Below the pieces are notes generated by a model. It made no database searches, was not told the origin of the DNA, and saw only the letters and a list, made by a program, of their open reading frames with translations. Below, piece by piece: positions 21,545 to 32,241 of a DNA stretch of 64,000 nt. Both the position numbers and the translations under genes were made by a program. The number at the start of each line of letters is the position of its first letter. Positions within the stretch are counted from its first letter, which is position 1. The DNA comes from Fragilaria crotonensis (Eukaryota > Bacillariophyta > Fragilariophyceae > Fragilariales > Fragilariaceae), in contig JAKSYS010000040.1 of NCBI GenBank assembly GCA_022925895.1, forward strand, positions 62,001-126,000, read 5' to 3'.

Positions 21545-24500
21545 ATGAGTACATCGACGTCGTCTAGCAAGCTAGTGCTAGTGAGGAACAAGAAGAGACG
21601 CCCTCGGGTAGCTGTTATTTTTGACGACGACGGCGAGGGGTCCGTGTGTAGTTCGGTGTCGTATAGGGAAGAAGAGCCTGACTTCGGAATGACTAATGCA
21701 GCCAGGCTATACCGTAACGCCTACTACGTATTGGCATCCCTCACTATATCGATAGCTCTGTACTTTCCAGGAGTCATAATGAAGGGACTGAGAAGTACGA
21801 TGCCCCCGGAACCCACACCTAAAAACCTGCGACTGCATGAATCAACGAGGCAGGCGGCCAAGCCCTTTAATCCAGCGGAAAGGACTTTGTCTGATGTGAA
21901 GAACCTCATCAATGTATCGTTGGATGATGAAGAATACGCGAGCAACATGGATTTCGATGAATTTATCGCATGGCAGAGCAGCAGAAGTCCGAAACCTGCT
22001 GAGAACAAGGAACGGCGGTCGATACAAGGCGACAGTCAAAAGCTATACAGTATATATAAAGCGGCACTGGTGCCTGAGGTGAATTCTCGTTTCGCCGGTC
22101 TCGTCAATTTTGATCCAAAGGAGGAAATATTATTTCAACAATCCAAGCCTAAATCATTCGGAGGTGAAACGGTGCGTGTTAGCCAATCTGTCCCCTTGGC
22201 ATCCACTTCGGAGTCGAACGCTCAAGATACGTCCAGTCAAGTGGGCAATGAGCTTAGTCAGCTGGAACCAAATCCGCAGTTTGCTCTCCAACCTTTAATG
22301 GCGACAGAACAGCCCGGTTTGACTCGCGACATGGACCTGTACCGCAATAGTCAACGGAACCAAATACATGTGATGGCAAGCAGCAGTGCTGATAGTCAAG
22401 GACATGAGATAAATATCGTGTCACGGTGGCAGTCAATTCCAACTCTTGTTGACGAAGCTAGCGTCCGCAATTTCGAGCGGAGCGCGAGCGGCAGAGAAAC
22501 AGCGGCCGCATTCGAGTCGCCTCACCCCGAAACCACACAAGTCCTTGCGGAGCGCTATTCCCCACTTCAGCTGGATTCCATGGGAAAACACGGAAGGGGA
22601 TACCTGACGAACGGCGATGCCTTTAATTTGGCATCCCGACGAGTCAAGTCATACCGTCGTCGACTGACAGACTGGACAACGCAACAAGCGCGGGAATACG
22701 ACGCCCCTTTTGAACCACAAAATAAGGGGCTTCAGTCAGGTTACGGAACACAGCAAGGCTTGTCGAGCGGCAGTCGTAATAATCAACAGCCTAGGTACGG
22801 TGAATATCAAGGGCAGAGCGTCCAACCACCATATACACAACCGACGTCGACAAGCAATACGTATCAACAGCAGGGATCAGATATGGAGCGAACTCATGCC
22901 TCTCCCTACCAAGTTGCAATTGACGAACAGCAACCCTCTGCGAAAAGTTCAAATTATCAGCAGGCGGCATATCAATCATATGGACAGACTGGGCAAACAC
23001 TTCAATCTGGTTACATGGGTCAGGAACTGTCAACGAGTAACCCCTATCCTTATCCTACACAGAACCAAGGATCAGACTTCGGGCCGTCGATGACAGATAT
23101 AAATCAGCTGCAGCCGTCTCATGCTCCATATGGACAGCCGGACCTGGTCCATCAAGCAGGGTATGAAGGAAAGTACTCCTCAAGCAGCATTAGCTTCGAG
23201 CAACCTGCTCCGCATGAACCTTACAGTCAGCCCGACGAAGGCCATCAAATGTACAATGGAGGGCAATACGCACCAACAAGTGGCAGCTACCATGAGTTGC
23301 CAAGCCAGCAACGCGAACAGTCAGGAAAAGGCATCCAACCTGACGATAGAGCTCCCTTAACTATGAGCAATTCGTTGCAGCAACTGCCTGCTCAACAATC
23401 AGGAGCACAGCAATACTCGAACGTCCCAGGTCAGCCCCTGGACAGGAGCCAGCAGCTATTGCCACAGCAGATCTTCCCGCATGAACGGAATCAGCAGCCG
23501 GGAATGATGCGAGAACAGGATGGCAGCAATTTCTTCGACGCTGACGAAAAAAAGCACAGCAAAAAGGTTCAGACTCCATCCCACATCCTAATTTGTCGCG
23601 TCGTTCTTGGTCAAGATGGTGGACAGTTTATGGAAGAGCACAAATTGTGCCTCGACGAATTCGCCCCCTCGCCGCCATTGGCTGAGATTTTTCTTTCCAC
23701 GTTCTTGGCGCATCATGCCCGAGCCAACGGCTACCGCGTGGAGTATGATCATAACTGTGGACGACACCGGATAGATCAGGTGCATATCCAAGAACTCTTA
23801 GCATCCCCTCTTGTCGTGCCGGACAGCGCGGACAGCGATATGACCAAACAACACATTCAGGGTATATGTAAGATGATAGTTGACGACGAGCAACGCCGGC
23901 ATCAGTCAAATGCCATTGAGATACTGCTCTGGGACACAAGCTCACCAACAAGTGGTAGAGCCTTGACTGAAGCTGAGAGGTCTCTAAAGAATCCGTCACA
24001 AGTTGGGCCTGTGTCTATGTTGGAACGATTGGTGCCCACGATCTTTGCCAACATGTATGATGCATCCATGAAGAGCCGACTGGTGAAAACGGCACTCAAA
24101 GCTGGTTATGGCGTTTTAAAAGGCCGTGATGCATCCAGTGAGCATTTGGCGATTGGCAGAGCGGCAGTCTACTTGCCGTGCCGCGATTATGAATGCGAGG
24201 ATCTCGCCCTTGTTCCCTACACAAGTTACATGCTTCATCTGCCCTTGTCAGTGCACATTGTCGACGTTATCGTTTCACCTCGATGCCTAGAACGCCTCCC
24301 TGGTTGCAGACGCTACGTCAACGACCTTGCGTCGACAATTCGTCAATTCTCCCCGGAAATGTCTGTGGAAGTCATTGCTGCAGAGCCCTCGAATCCCGAC
24401 ACAATTGCCCGTCTGGTGGAAGCCGAGCATGTCCTATGCGGACCTGGTTTCGGCATGGTTTGCCTCTTTCCATCCTTAGCACGCGACAGCGGCAGGGTGA

Positions 24501-25783
24501 CTTTGTTCGATGTCGGACCGGAACAAATAGAAGGCTACGCCGCGTCGTCGTATGTTTCCAGATTGCCTCAAAACCTCATCAAGCACATCACACCGCCAGC
24601 ATCTCCGTTCTCGGTTGCATTTTTGAGTGACTTCGGTGGGCAAGATGAAGTCATGAGCACCTTTGCCCAGCTCCCTCCCAACAAGGATGCCGGTGACTGT
24701 CGATTCTTCCGAGGGAGAGTTGGTAAATGGAATCAAGACATGGCTTATGCCGAACATGCTCAATATCGCACGCCCCTCGCCCACTACTCTGGAAATGCAG
24801 AGAAGTTATTCCGTCGTAAAGTTGAAAAGGGTGAGTACGGAGATTTGAAGTACAGGCCATCGACGACCTATCGCTTTGACGAAGCTCGTTACCAAACATG
24901 TGCAGCTGTTCAAACAACTCAAGACAGCGTCTGTGCGATGCTTAAGTCATTGGGGGCGCGCCGAATCTTTATCCTTGGTGATTCCTTGAACCTTCAAATG
25001 GCGCAGAGTATGTGGATGTGGTTGACCAACGCCAACCATGGCGAGTCCCCGACAGTCAAGGGTAGCCTCGATCCCAACTTCAAAACCACCCTTCAGTGCA
25101 TGGGATATGGCTCATACACGCTTCAATTTGTTCGTAATGATGAACTTTTGGAGAATGACGAGCCGGTCTCGATTGACGAGAGCAAAAAGAATTGCCAAAC
25201 CTATTGCTACCCGTGGGCCAAGGCCTATCAAGAGGATGCATCTCGCACCATTATGATTTTCAACGTTGGTGCGCATCTTCACGAGTTTGAGAGATACACA
25301 GCAGCAATCGACAGATTTGTTGACGTCTTTGATGGCATGAACCGCCTCAACGATTTGGTGTTGTTCCGGACGCTTGTCCCCGGACATTGGAATTGTTCAA
25401 GGCCGGGGTTGACGCCTTTCCAAAATTTCGCTGCTTACAAGAAAGATGCTGAGGAACACCCCAATCTCAAGGAACAGATATACACTTGGGGCAAGTTCAG
25501 TTCCTATAACGATTACGCAATCCGTAAACTGGACAATCGTCGGTTCGAGTCAACGTCAACTGGCACCACCAAGGCGCTGATGGAAGTTGTGGATGTGTTT
25601 CCGATGACGGTCCTGAGGCCGGACGGTCATTGCTCGGACGAGTTCCGACCTCCTAGCTTTTTGGATTCCGATTGCCTTCACTACAACTTGCCAGGCCCCG
25701 TGGACTGGTGGAGCCACCTGGCGTTTAGTCATTTGAACGATATTGCGACGGCCGAGAACTATTTGGCGCAACAGGCAGCATAA
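21545..25783 (+). CDS. PC-esterase/TBL-like membrane protein with Gln-rich stalk
   Basis: Single exon, 1412 residues. A basic cytosolic head (KKRRPR) is followed by one membrane segment at about residues 58-79 (YYVLASLTISIALYF), giving type II topology as in Golgi enzymes. Residues ~390-670 form a Gln/Tyr/Ser/Pro-rich stalk with loose repeats of the type PYxQPDxxHQ. Residues ~680-1060 are folded and include AEHVLCGPGFGMVCLFPSLA, a pattern that recalls GT61-like glycosyltransferases (tentative). The C-terminal ~270 residues look like a PC-esterase (trichome birefringence-like, SGNH) domain: GDS in FILGDSLNLQM near 1144 and the DxxH motif in DSDCLHYNLPGPVDWW near 1375. TBL proteins O-acetylate wall polysaccharides in the Golgi of plants; here a role in glycan modification is inferred. 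An upstream small ORF ends 20 bases before this start. Confidence 0.75.
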   Translation: MSTSTSSSKLVLVRNKKRRPRVAVIFDDDGEGSVCSSVSYREEEPDFGMTNAARLYRNAYYVLASLTISIALYFPGVIMKGLRSTMPPEPTPKNLRLHESTRQAAKPFNPAERTLSDVKNLINVSLDDEEYASNMDFDEFIAWQSSRSPKPAENKERRSIQGDSQKLYSIYKAALVPEVNSRFAGLVNFDPKEEILFQQSKPKSFGGETVRVSQSVPLASTSESNAQDTSSQVGNELSQLEPNPQFALQPLMATEQPGLTRDMDLYRNSQRNQIHVMASSSADSQGHEINIVSRWQSIPTLVDEASVRNFERSASGRETAAAFESPHPETTQVLAERYSPLQLDSMGKHGRGYLTNGDAFNLASRRVKSYRRRLTDWTTQQAREYDAPFEPQNKGLQSGYGTQQGLSSGSRNNQQPRYGEYQGQSVQPPYTQPTSTSNTYQQQGSDMERTHASPYQVAIDEQQPSAKSSNYQQAAYQSYGQTGQTLQSGYMGQELSTSNPYPYPTQNQGSDFGPSMTDINQLQPSHAPYGQPDLVHQAGYEGKYSSSSISFEQPAPHEPYSQPDEGHQMYNGGQYAPTSGSYHELPSQQREQSGKGIQPDDRAPLTMSNSLQQLPAQQSGAQQYSNVPGQPLDRSQQLLPQQIFPHERNQQPGMMREQDGSNFFDADEKKHSKKVQTPSHILICRVVLGQDGGQFMEEHKLCLDEFAPSPPLAEIFLSTFLAHHARANGYRVEYDHNCGRHRIDQVHIQELLASPLVVPDSADSDMTKQHIQGICKMIVDDEQRRHQSNAIEILLWDTSSPTSGRALTEAERSLKNPSQVGPVSMLERLVPTIFANMYDASMKSRLVKTALKAGYGVLKGRDASSEHLAIGRAAVYLPCRDYECEDLALVPYTSYMLHLPLSVHIVDVIVSPRCLERLPGCRRYVNDLASTIRQFSPEMSVEVIAAEPSNPDTIARLVEAEHVLCGPGFGMVCLFPSLARDSGRVTLFDVGPEQIEGYAASSYVSRLPQNLIKHITPPASPFSVAFLSDFGGQDEVMSTFAQLPPNKDAGDCRFFRGRVGKWNQDMAYAEHAQYRTPLAHYSGNAEKLFRRKVEKGEYGDLKYRPSTTYRFDEARYQTCAAVQTTQDSVCAMLKSLGARRIFILGDSLNLQMAQSMWMWLTNANHGESPTVKGSLDPNFKTTLQCMGYGSYTLQFVRNDELLENDEPVSIDESKKNCQTYCYPWAKAYQEDASRTIMIFNVGAHLHEFERYTAAIDRFVDVFDGMNRLNDLVLFRTLVPGHWNCSRPGLTPFQNFAAYKKDAEEHPNLKEQIYTWGKFSSYNDYAIRKLDNRRFESTSTGTTKALMEVVDVFPMTVLRPDGHCSDEFRPPSFLDSDCLHYNLPGPVDWWSHLAFSHLNDIATAENYLAQQAA

Positions 25784-27129
25784 CTCAATTATACAACCGA
25801 CGTATTGTATGCTGCAAATTCTTGAAGAATAGTTGCCTCTAGTCGTAGTCTACTCCAGTCGTACGTATTCTGTCTTGTGCCATAACCCATAACTTTGCGA
25901 TGCGTGTCATTCGCCTTGGAGAACCCTAAATTTAGCCCTCCTCGCACATGGGAGCGATGGGTTATGTCGTCAATCTCTACTAGTCTTTAGGAGCTGCTCG
26001 CAGAAAGAGCTGCGCCCCGTGCCCCTGAGTCCCGCGCATTAGACGAATGGGGGCACGAAGCCTACCACACGCGAGGTCCCCAACATAGCTTGTACAGTAC
26101 CATCTGTTAATTGTCAGTACTGTAGTACGAGTACTTGTACTTCGATTGTACTCGGAGTCCTCCGAGTGATGCATGTTTTCACATAATGTACACCTGTTAG
26201 GGTCGGTTGTACCCACCGTACATCCTGGTATTCCAATATGATGTAGGTCAGCATATGTCTGTTGTCGAGTCTCCACTTCACACAGCTACAAGAAGATGCT
26301 CCGAGTATCTCGTGGATAATGGTACTTGCACTCTGTACTAAATCACATATCATAGAGTGCCAACGCTGTGTGCACTCCAAGGTCCCCGCAAGTGAAATCA
26401 GTATAGCAAGTATAGGGGACACTACCTAAAGCTGTTGCCATCAATGTTTACTTCAGTAATGCATAATCGGAGCATGTGATAGCTTGATTTGCATCTGGTC
26501 GCCTAATTGTTTCAAAATCGCAAAACCTGTAATTGAATCAAATGCATATATTTATACGAATCTATATAATATCTAATGCCTTCACACTCCGACCAGTAAA
26601 TTAGGTCCACTAGATATTCAAAAATCCCAGTTTGGCGGATGCGTTAGGACTCCATGCCATCATAGTAAACCTTCGATATAGCATTCGAACGGATTGATAC
26701 TGCACAAAGAGGTCGTAGGTCGTAGCGCACACAGTGTCATTCTTTTGAGCACTCAACTCTGCATCAAAAAATCTTTCTATTCCCATCGTTGCAGGAAGAC
26801 GGCGGGTCAACATAGGTGCGTCAACTCAATCACGGTGGGGAGGTGTCGGAGTAGTGGAGGCATTGGAGAAGTCGTGCTATCGGCGTCTCCGTTTGATAGA
26901 GAAGTCATCATGGCGTTGAATGTAGCTGCTCCGCGACGTCGTCGCTTCGGAGAGAACTGGAGACTCGATCTCCGGATTTGCATTCCCAGGTCAATTTGGA
27001 TAGAATTCACTTTTCTATGAAGTCCTGACTAGTAGCTGCGACTTGGACTCACATATTGCTTCCTCTCACTCAAATTCCAGCAGCTGCCGGGGTTTGCATT
27101 AATTTATTGTTAATTGTTTACCGTCCCAG
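25784..27129. other. Intergenic DNA
   Basis: No gene recognised. GTACTGTAGTACGAGTAC-type words lie at 26095-26160. The last 100 bases before 27130 contain a pyrimidine-rich stretch ending CAAATTCCAG that could be an intron acceptor in the 5' UTR of the next gene. Confidence 0.45.
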
Positions 27130-30100
27130 ATGTCTGCTCGCCGTCTCGATGAACCTCGTCAGGACTTTGCCAACCAGATGCTTCGATTGGGAAAATCGAC
27201 GTCGACAGATGCAACGGAGCGCCAGTATACGTCTGCCGCTCATCCTAAGTACAACCCGTCGTATCAGCATCCAAACACCAACCAAAAGCAACCATATGCT
27301 TACCGGGGCATGCCTCCAAGCTATCCACCACCACCTTCACATCCACAAATGAGGAGATACCCCCCTCACGGATACCCATACAGCACGCCTCAGCAGAGAG
27401 GACCTCAGAGTCGTTTGCAGAGTGTAGTTACGACATCGTTCAGTCTTGACGATGACAGAGAAGATGCGGCTGGGCCTCGTGGGTACTATCACCATCATCA
27501 GCGCCCACCTGCTCCGGAAGATCGCCACCCGTCAGAACCAGTGGACGAACGTGAGATTGCGAATCGAGATTCTTTTGGGAGCGGCGGCAATCGAGAAGCT
27601 CCGCCCATGTTCGATGGCAGAGCGCCAGTGAATGCCAAGCAGTCTATGGCGATTCGTATCCCGCCTAGTCCTGCCGATTCAACTCGTGATGCACCCAGCA
27701 TGCCAGAAATGTCTCCCAAGCTCACTCCGGACGCACTGAAGCGTAGCTTTTGGCATCACTCGCGACCCGCCGATTCGGCGCAACAATCGATGCACCCTGC
27801 TTTTGCTCCTCCAAAACGAGCCAAGGTTGGCTCTGCGCGCAAGGAACCAGAAGTCGTCATGACACCACGCACGCCTGGTGAAATTGAGGAGTTCAGTCGA
27901 GCCAACTCTTGGGGACCGGATGATGACCAAAGACACTATCGTTCGTTCCATGCTCCCTGGCAAGGACCTCCTCAATCTCATGTTCGTCAGTCCTCTTCCT
28001 TCGGAGCCTATCCAGAATCCATGGGAGACCATCAATACGGTCGTTCGTGGTCAGGGGAGGAATCTATAGGAAATCGAGGTGGCGCCTTTCAGGCAGTTCC
28101 AAGTCGCATGCCGCCCCGACCTCCTCCTCCACATCACTACAACCACGGTGGCATCCATCATCAAGGCAGCTTTCCAACACCTCGACAATGGGGAAGGGCC
28201 GAATCCTACGATTGGACTCCTTCCCCGCATGATCCATGGAACCCGCAGCATAGGGACGACGTTGATAGCCGCGATATGCGATCACGATCGTATTCAAGGG
28301 AAATGAGCTGGGACGATCGCGATTCTCGTCATGTCACATTTGAACCGGGGGCATATCGCTATTACGATGGGCCAAATCAGCACCACAAGGTAACTCCTAA
28401 CGGACCTGCAGATGGCCGTCAACGCCTTTCCACGAAGGCAGACGAAAAGATGACCGATGAATCCGCTGTTAGCAACGGTCCTCTCCTGCTTCTCGCCCAA
28501 CTGGAAGACAGGATTTCGCTTAGTGAGACCTTGTGCACCATTCGAGAGAATATCGAAGTTTTTACGGCGACCAAGGCCGATGTTGAGGCGCCAGCACCAG
28601 GACGAAAACACCCAGTAGTTGTCGGTCAGGTAGGATTACGATGCATTCATTGCAGGCACACCGTCAAGTCAAGTGACCGCGTTAAGCGCGCCGTTTGCTA
28701 CCCATCATCGATCAAGAGAATATACAGGACCGTCATAGATATGAAGCTCGATCACTTCGCCCATTGTCGATTCGTTCCGGCTGTATTGAAGGGTCGGCTC
28801 GAAGAACTCAAGGCGATCAACACTCGCAGTACCGGTACAACAATGCAGTACTTTGTGCGTGCCGCTACCAAGATGGGCATGGTGGATGCCGCGTCGGGGG
28901 TTCGTCTTGCCGAGCCCAGCTCAGAAGGATCCACGTCGACTCCATCCTCGCCGGAGCGACCACAAGAGGTCAAGACCTCTTCCATTACCTCTCCAGGGAG
29001 CCCTCCCGCCGCATCGATGGATTCCCCTATGAGGAGTCCATCCGATGTGAGCGAAACATCTCCCGTTTCTGGTAAGAGCATTCTCCGCAATAACTCCGAC
29101 AGCTCTGATTTCTCCATGGCAATGGCATCAGATTCCTCAGCTGTTCTTGAAGAAGAACCCAGTCAAGTCTTTACGGGAAAGACGACATTGGCGCTTCCTG
29201 AAGACAAGATGGCCTTGAGTCCACTTCGCTGCTTCCTTCGCGACAACGTCTACGCCTTTGCAGCCACTGATGAGGACATTGCTGTTCGCACTCCCACCAC
29301 CTTCTCCGTCGTTGTTGGCCAAGTTGGAATTGGTTGTGTTCACTGCTATTCACTCCCAGCAAAGGAACGCTCCAACCGCGCAGTTTGCTTTCCATTTGCC
29401 ATCAATCGCATCTACCAATCCGTTGCCGACATTCAGCGCTTTCATTTGGGCGAGTGCAAGATGGTACCACCTGAAATCCGTGAGAAGTTCCAGTCTCTCC
29501 AATCAGCCAGTTCCAAGGGGTCCAAGGGACTTGCTACCCGCCAATACTGGGTGACGTCGGCAAAGAAGATTGGTTTGGCGGATACATCCAAGGGTATTCG
29601 TTTCGTGCGCGATCCGTCAGTGCCCACCACGCAAGCGGTATCGTTGGATATCCTGGCACAAGTCGCTTCCAATGTAACTACCGCTGATCGTCCTCTCGTC
29701 CTTCCAGAAGACATGCCGCTCATTGCCGAGTTTTTGTACGTTGTGATGGAACAGGTTCAACCGTGTCGATTTACAGAAGCCGATCGCAACAAACGGCGAC
29801 TGAAGGATGTTGGGTGTATTGGCGTCGAATGCAAGCACTGCGCCGGACAAGTTGAAAGTCGCAAATTCTTTTGGTCCTCGGTCAATGCTGTGGAGTCCAA
29901 CTTTGTCAGTGTGCATACCCACATGATGGAGTGCAAAATGCTCCCACCCGAGTTGAAGGAGAGACTATCTCAGCTAAAGCAGCTACGCAAGGAGCAAACG
30001 GCCAAGCTTAAGACAGGATCGCAAAAAGCCTTTTTCCACCGGGTTTGGACTAGGTTGCATGGAGTCGCACAGCAACAACAACTGGAGGATCTTCGCGAAA

Positions 30101-30249
30101 ACCCAATTCAAGAAGGTTGTCAACCCATGGACGTGACCGTTGCAAACGAGTCCGGGGGTGCCTTGTCCAATGAAGGTGGGGAATCCTGTCAAGCAAGCGT
30201 TTCCAGAGTTGAGGCCGAAATTGAGAAGTTGACAGTCATCTCAATGTGA
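27130..30249 (+). CDS. Protein with three CxHC-type putative zinc modules
   Basis: Single exon, 1039 residues. Residues 1 to ~450 are disordered, rich in Pro, Ser, His, Tyr and Arg (PPSYPPPPSHPQ, RPPPPHHYNHGG), with a basic patch near 240 (PPKRAKVGSARK) that could be a nuclear signal. Then three related modules at about 461-590, 687-827 and 857-980. Each has a short helix, GxxGxxCxHC (CIHC, CVHC, CKHC), an aromatic/basic block (RAVCYPSSIKRIY, RAVCFPFAINRIY), then H-F-x-x-C and a VP/LPPE motif followed by a helix. Conserved Cys/His (CxHC ... H ... C) suggest one zinc site per module. I know this module from diatom predicted proteins but no named family. The third is the most diverged. Nuclear regulatory role is only a guess. 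Confidence 0.8.
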   Translation: MSARRLDEPRQDFANQMLRLGKSTSTDATERQYTSAAHPKYNPSYQHPNTNQKQPYAYRGMPPSYPPPPSHPQMRRYPPHGYPYSTPQQRGPQSRLQSVVTTSFSLDDDREDAAGPRGYYHHHQRPPAPEDRHPSEPVDEREIANRDSFGSGGNREAPPMFDGRAPVNAKQSMAIRIPPSPADSTRDAPSMPEMSPKLTPDALKRSFWHHSRPADSAQQSMHPAFAPPKRAKVGSARKEPEVVMTPRTPGEIEEFSRANSWGPDDDQRHYRSFHAPWQGPPQSHVRQSSSFGAYPESMGDHQYGRSWSGEESIGNRGGAFQAVPSRMPPRPPPPHHYNHGGIHHQGSFPTPRQWGRAESYDWTPSPHDPWNPQHRDDVDSRDMRSRSYSREMSWDDRDSRHVTFEPGAYRYYDGPNQHHKVTPNGPADGRQRLSTKADEKMTDESAVSNGPLLLLAQLEDRISLSETLCTIRENIEVFTATKADVEAPAPGRKHPVVVGQVGLRCIHCRHTVKSSDRVKRAVCYPSSIKRIYRTVIDMKLDHFAHCRFVPAVLKGRLEELKAINTRSTGTTMQYFVRAATKMGMVDAASGVRLAEPSSEGSTSTPSSPERPQEVKTSSITSPGSPPAASMDSPMRSPSDVSETSPVSGKSILRNNSDSSDFSMAMASDSSAVLEEEPSQVFTGKTTLALPEDKMALSPLRCFLRDNVYAFAATDEDIAVRTPTTFSVVVGQVGIGCVHCYSLPAKERSNRAVCFPFAINRIYQSVADIQRFHLGECKMVPPEIREKFQSLQSASSKGSKGLATRQYWVTSAKKIGLADTSKGIRFVRDPSVPTTQAVSLDILAQVASNVTTADRPLVLPEDMPLIAEFLYVVMEQVQPCRFTEADRNKRRLKDVGCIGVECKHCAGQVESRKFFWSSVNAVESNFVSVHTHMMECKMLPPELKERLSQLKQLRKEQTAKLKTGSQKAFFHRVWTRLHGVAQQQQLEDLRENPIQEGCQPMDVTVANESGGALSNEGGESCQASVSRVEAEIEKLTVISM

Positions 30250-31161
30250 GGACCTATCGTTGTCCGGTAAAGATAAATTTGATGAGTAGGGACTAGAGAC
30301 CCCTGGGAAACCATATTTCTAGTTGTTCTGTTTTGCACCATGTAGCATTCACCTTCAACTGCATCACTTTAGAAACATAGAACTTACCGAGGCTCTAGCT
30401 CCTAGTGCCTCAGTAAAATGTTGTCCGCCTTATAACATCGTGTATTACGTGCTGATCAAGTACTGGTACTCTGGTACTCAGTATCTGGAGTCTGGAGTTT
30501 TACTTGTAGTAGTACCAAGTCCAGAGGGAGTGTACAGTGTACAGTACTGGCAACTCCAGCACCGCAGTCTAATAAGTCATAAATTTGCCAGTCGATTGCT
30601 ACGGTACTGGTACTTACAATCAGAACTGGTGTAGGTGGTACTGTAATTGAGTACTCGTACTCCGACCTCCGAGTACAACTCTACTACATGTAGTAGGGAG
30701 TAGTCTCAATAATACAGTACAGTACAGTGAATTGTAAAAAATAGATACTGTAAGTTGTGCGGAGCATCTGGCATCCGGCATCGGCAGTTGGCATTATCAG
30801 ATAGGGTCGCAGTCATATGACATACGTATGCCGTACGCAAGTAGTCTTATGTACACAGCGCGTTCCTATTTCGCCACGCTTCAACTCAGTAGAACTTGTA
30901 CTGTATGTAATCCATCGTAACCCATTTTTGCGGATGGAACGAAAAACAATGCTACTTGGGCCACGGGCCACCACAATTCCGTGCACTGCTCCCCCACCCT
31001 CAGTCATTACCTTCCCCCCCACTAATCTATACCTTGAGACTATTGTAAGACCCGCACTCTTTCAACAGCAATCCACGGTGCCGAAACGCTGGCTTCCGTT
31101 TCTCTCACCATTTCTTTTCTCTTTTGTTAGTTCTTAATCGCAACGCGCATTTGCTATCAAC
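30250..31161. other. Intergenic DNA rich in GTAC/GAGTAC words
   Basis: No gene recognised. Dense GTACTGGTACTCTGGTACTC-type runs fill 30460-30730. A pyrimidine-rich tract (31080-31140) precedes the next start codon. Confidence 0.5.
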
Positions 31162-32241
31162 ATGGGAATTCTCGCAACGCAGCTCACGCCCAAGCTGGAA
31201 GTGACGCTGTCGATCATCTCCTACTCGCTTTGCAGCGCATCGCTTGTATTGGTCAACAAACTCATTTTGCACCACCTTCCATTCCCGTCGCTTGTCATTT
31301 CCTTCCAGCTCTTGGCTGCCATTGGCATTATTTACGGTTTGACCTTTTCTGGTGTCATAGAATGCGATTCTCTCCATTGGAAGTACATTCTTCCATACAT
31401 GGCGTACACCATCGCATTTTCGTTGGGGGTCCTCTGCAACATGAAGTCGCTGCAGTACAGCAACGTGGAGACCGTCATTGTCTTTAGAGCTCTAGCTCCA
31501 TGTATCGTGGCGATTCTCGACTCACTCTTTCTGGGCCGCGAGTATCCAAGCACACGTTCTTGGATTGGGCTCGCCACCATTGTCCTTGGCGCATTTGGTT
31601 ACGCCATTACAGATCCTCAGTTCGAAAACCAAGGCTATACAGCGTACTTTTGGCCAACTCTTTACTGCGGAATCATCTCCTTTGAAATGGCATACGGAAA
31701 GAAAATCATCAAATCGGTCGACCTCAAAACGATGTGGGGTCCTGTCTTGTACACGAATGTGTTAGGATTCCCACCCATGTTGATGTTTGCTCATATGGGG
31801 AACGAATTCAATAAAGTACAAGATCTCATGTCGAACAGCGATGAAGCTCGGTTCCCACCCGGGTCGTTGATTCTGCTTGCTGCTGGATGTATCATTGGAA
31901 CAGCCATCGGATACACAAGTTGGTGGTGTCGCGATAAGGTGTCTGCCACTTCATTTACGTTGATCGGGGTCTTGAACAAGTGCATGACCGTCATGTTCAA
32001 TCTTCTCATTTGGGATAATCACGCGCCTCCCCTGGGCATCGCCTCACTCGCCCTATGTTTGGTCGGAGGTCTCCTCTACCGTCAGGCGCCCATGAGGGCT
32101 GCACCAAACAGATCTTCTTCTCGAAATGACATTGCTCCCAAGGATGACGATGTCTGGGATACCGAGGTCAATGAATCTAGCGTTCACGACGAAGAGATGG
32201 AGCTGCTACCCAACGAGAGTGGAATTAAACGAAGAGACTAG
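31162..32241 (+). CDS. Nucleotide-sugar transporter (GDP-mannose/GDP-fucose type)
   Basis: Single exon, 359 residues, of usual length for the NST/TPT branch of the drug/metabolite transporter superfamily. About ten hydrophobic helices, starting VTLSIISYSLCSASLVLVNK. The FRALAPCIVAILDSLFLGRE segment resembles the fourth-helix region of VRG4/GONST proteins. GVLNK near residue 268 corresponds to the GALNK motif that recognises the GDP-sugar in VRG4. The tail is hydrophilic and acidic (cytosolic). It would import a GDP-sugar into the Golgi lumen in exchange for GMP. Substrate (mannose or fucose) cannot be told from sequence. Confidence 0.85.
   Translation: MGILATQLTPKLEVTLSIISYSLCSASLVLVNKLILHHLPFPSLVISFQLLAAIGIIYGLTFSGVIECDSLHWKYILPYMAYTIAFSLGVLCNMKSLQYSNVETVIVFRALAPCIVAILDSLFLGREYPSTRSWIGLATIVLGAFGYAITDPQFENQGYTAYFWPTLYCGIISFEMAYGKKIIKSVDLKTMWGPVLYTNVLGFPPMLMFAHMGNEFNKVQDLMSNSDEARFPPGSLILLAAGCIIGTAIGYTSWWCRDKVSATSFTLIGVLNKCMTVMFNLLIWDNHAPPLGIASLALCLVGGLLYRQAPMRAAPNRSSSRNDIAPKDDDVWDTEVNESSVHDEEMELLPNESGIKRRD

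Noticed and set aside
22710-23093. Alternative-frame protein within the Gln-rich stalk
   Set aside because: Low-complexity codon repeats open several frames at once; the main frame continues into the PC-esterase domain.
31105-31377. Minus-strand frame opposite the sugar transporter
   Set aside because: Antisense shadow of a clear coding exon with no own motif.
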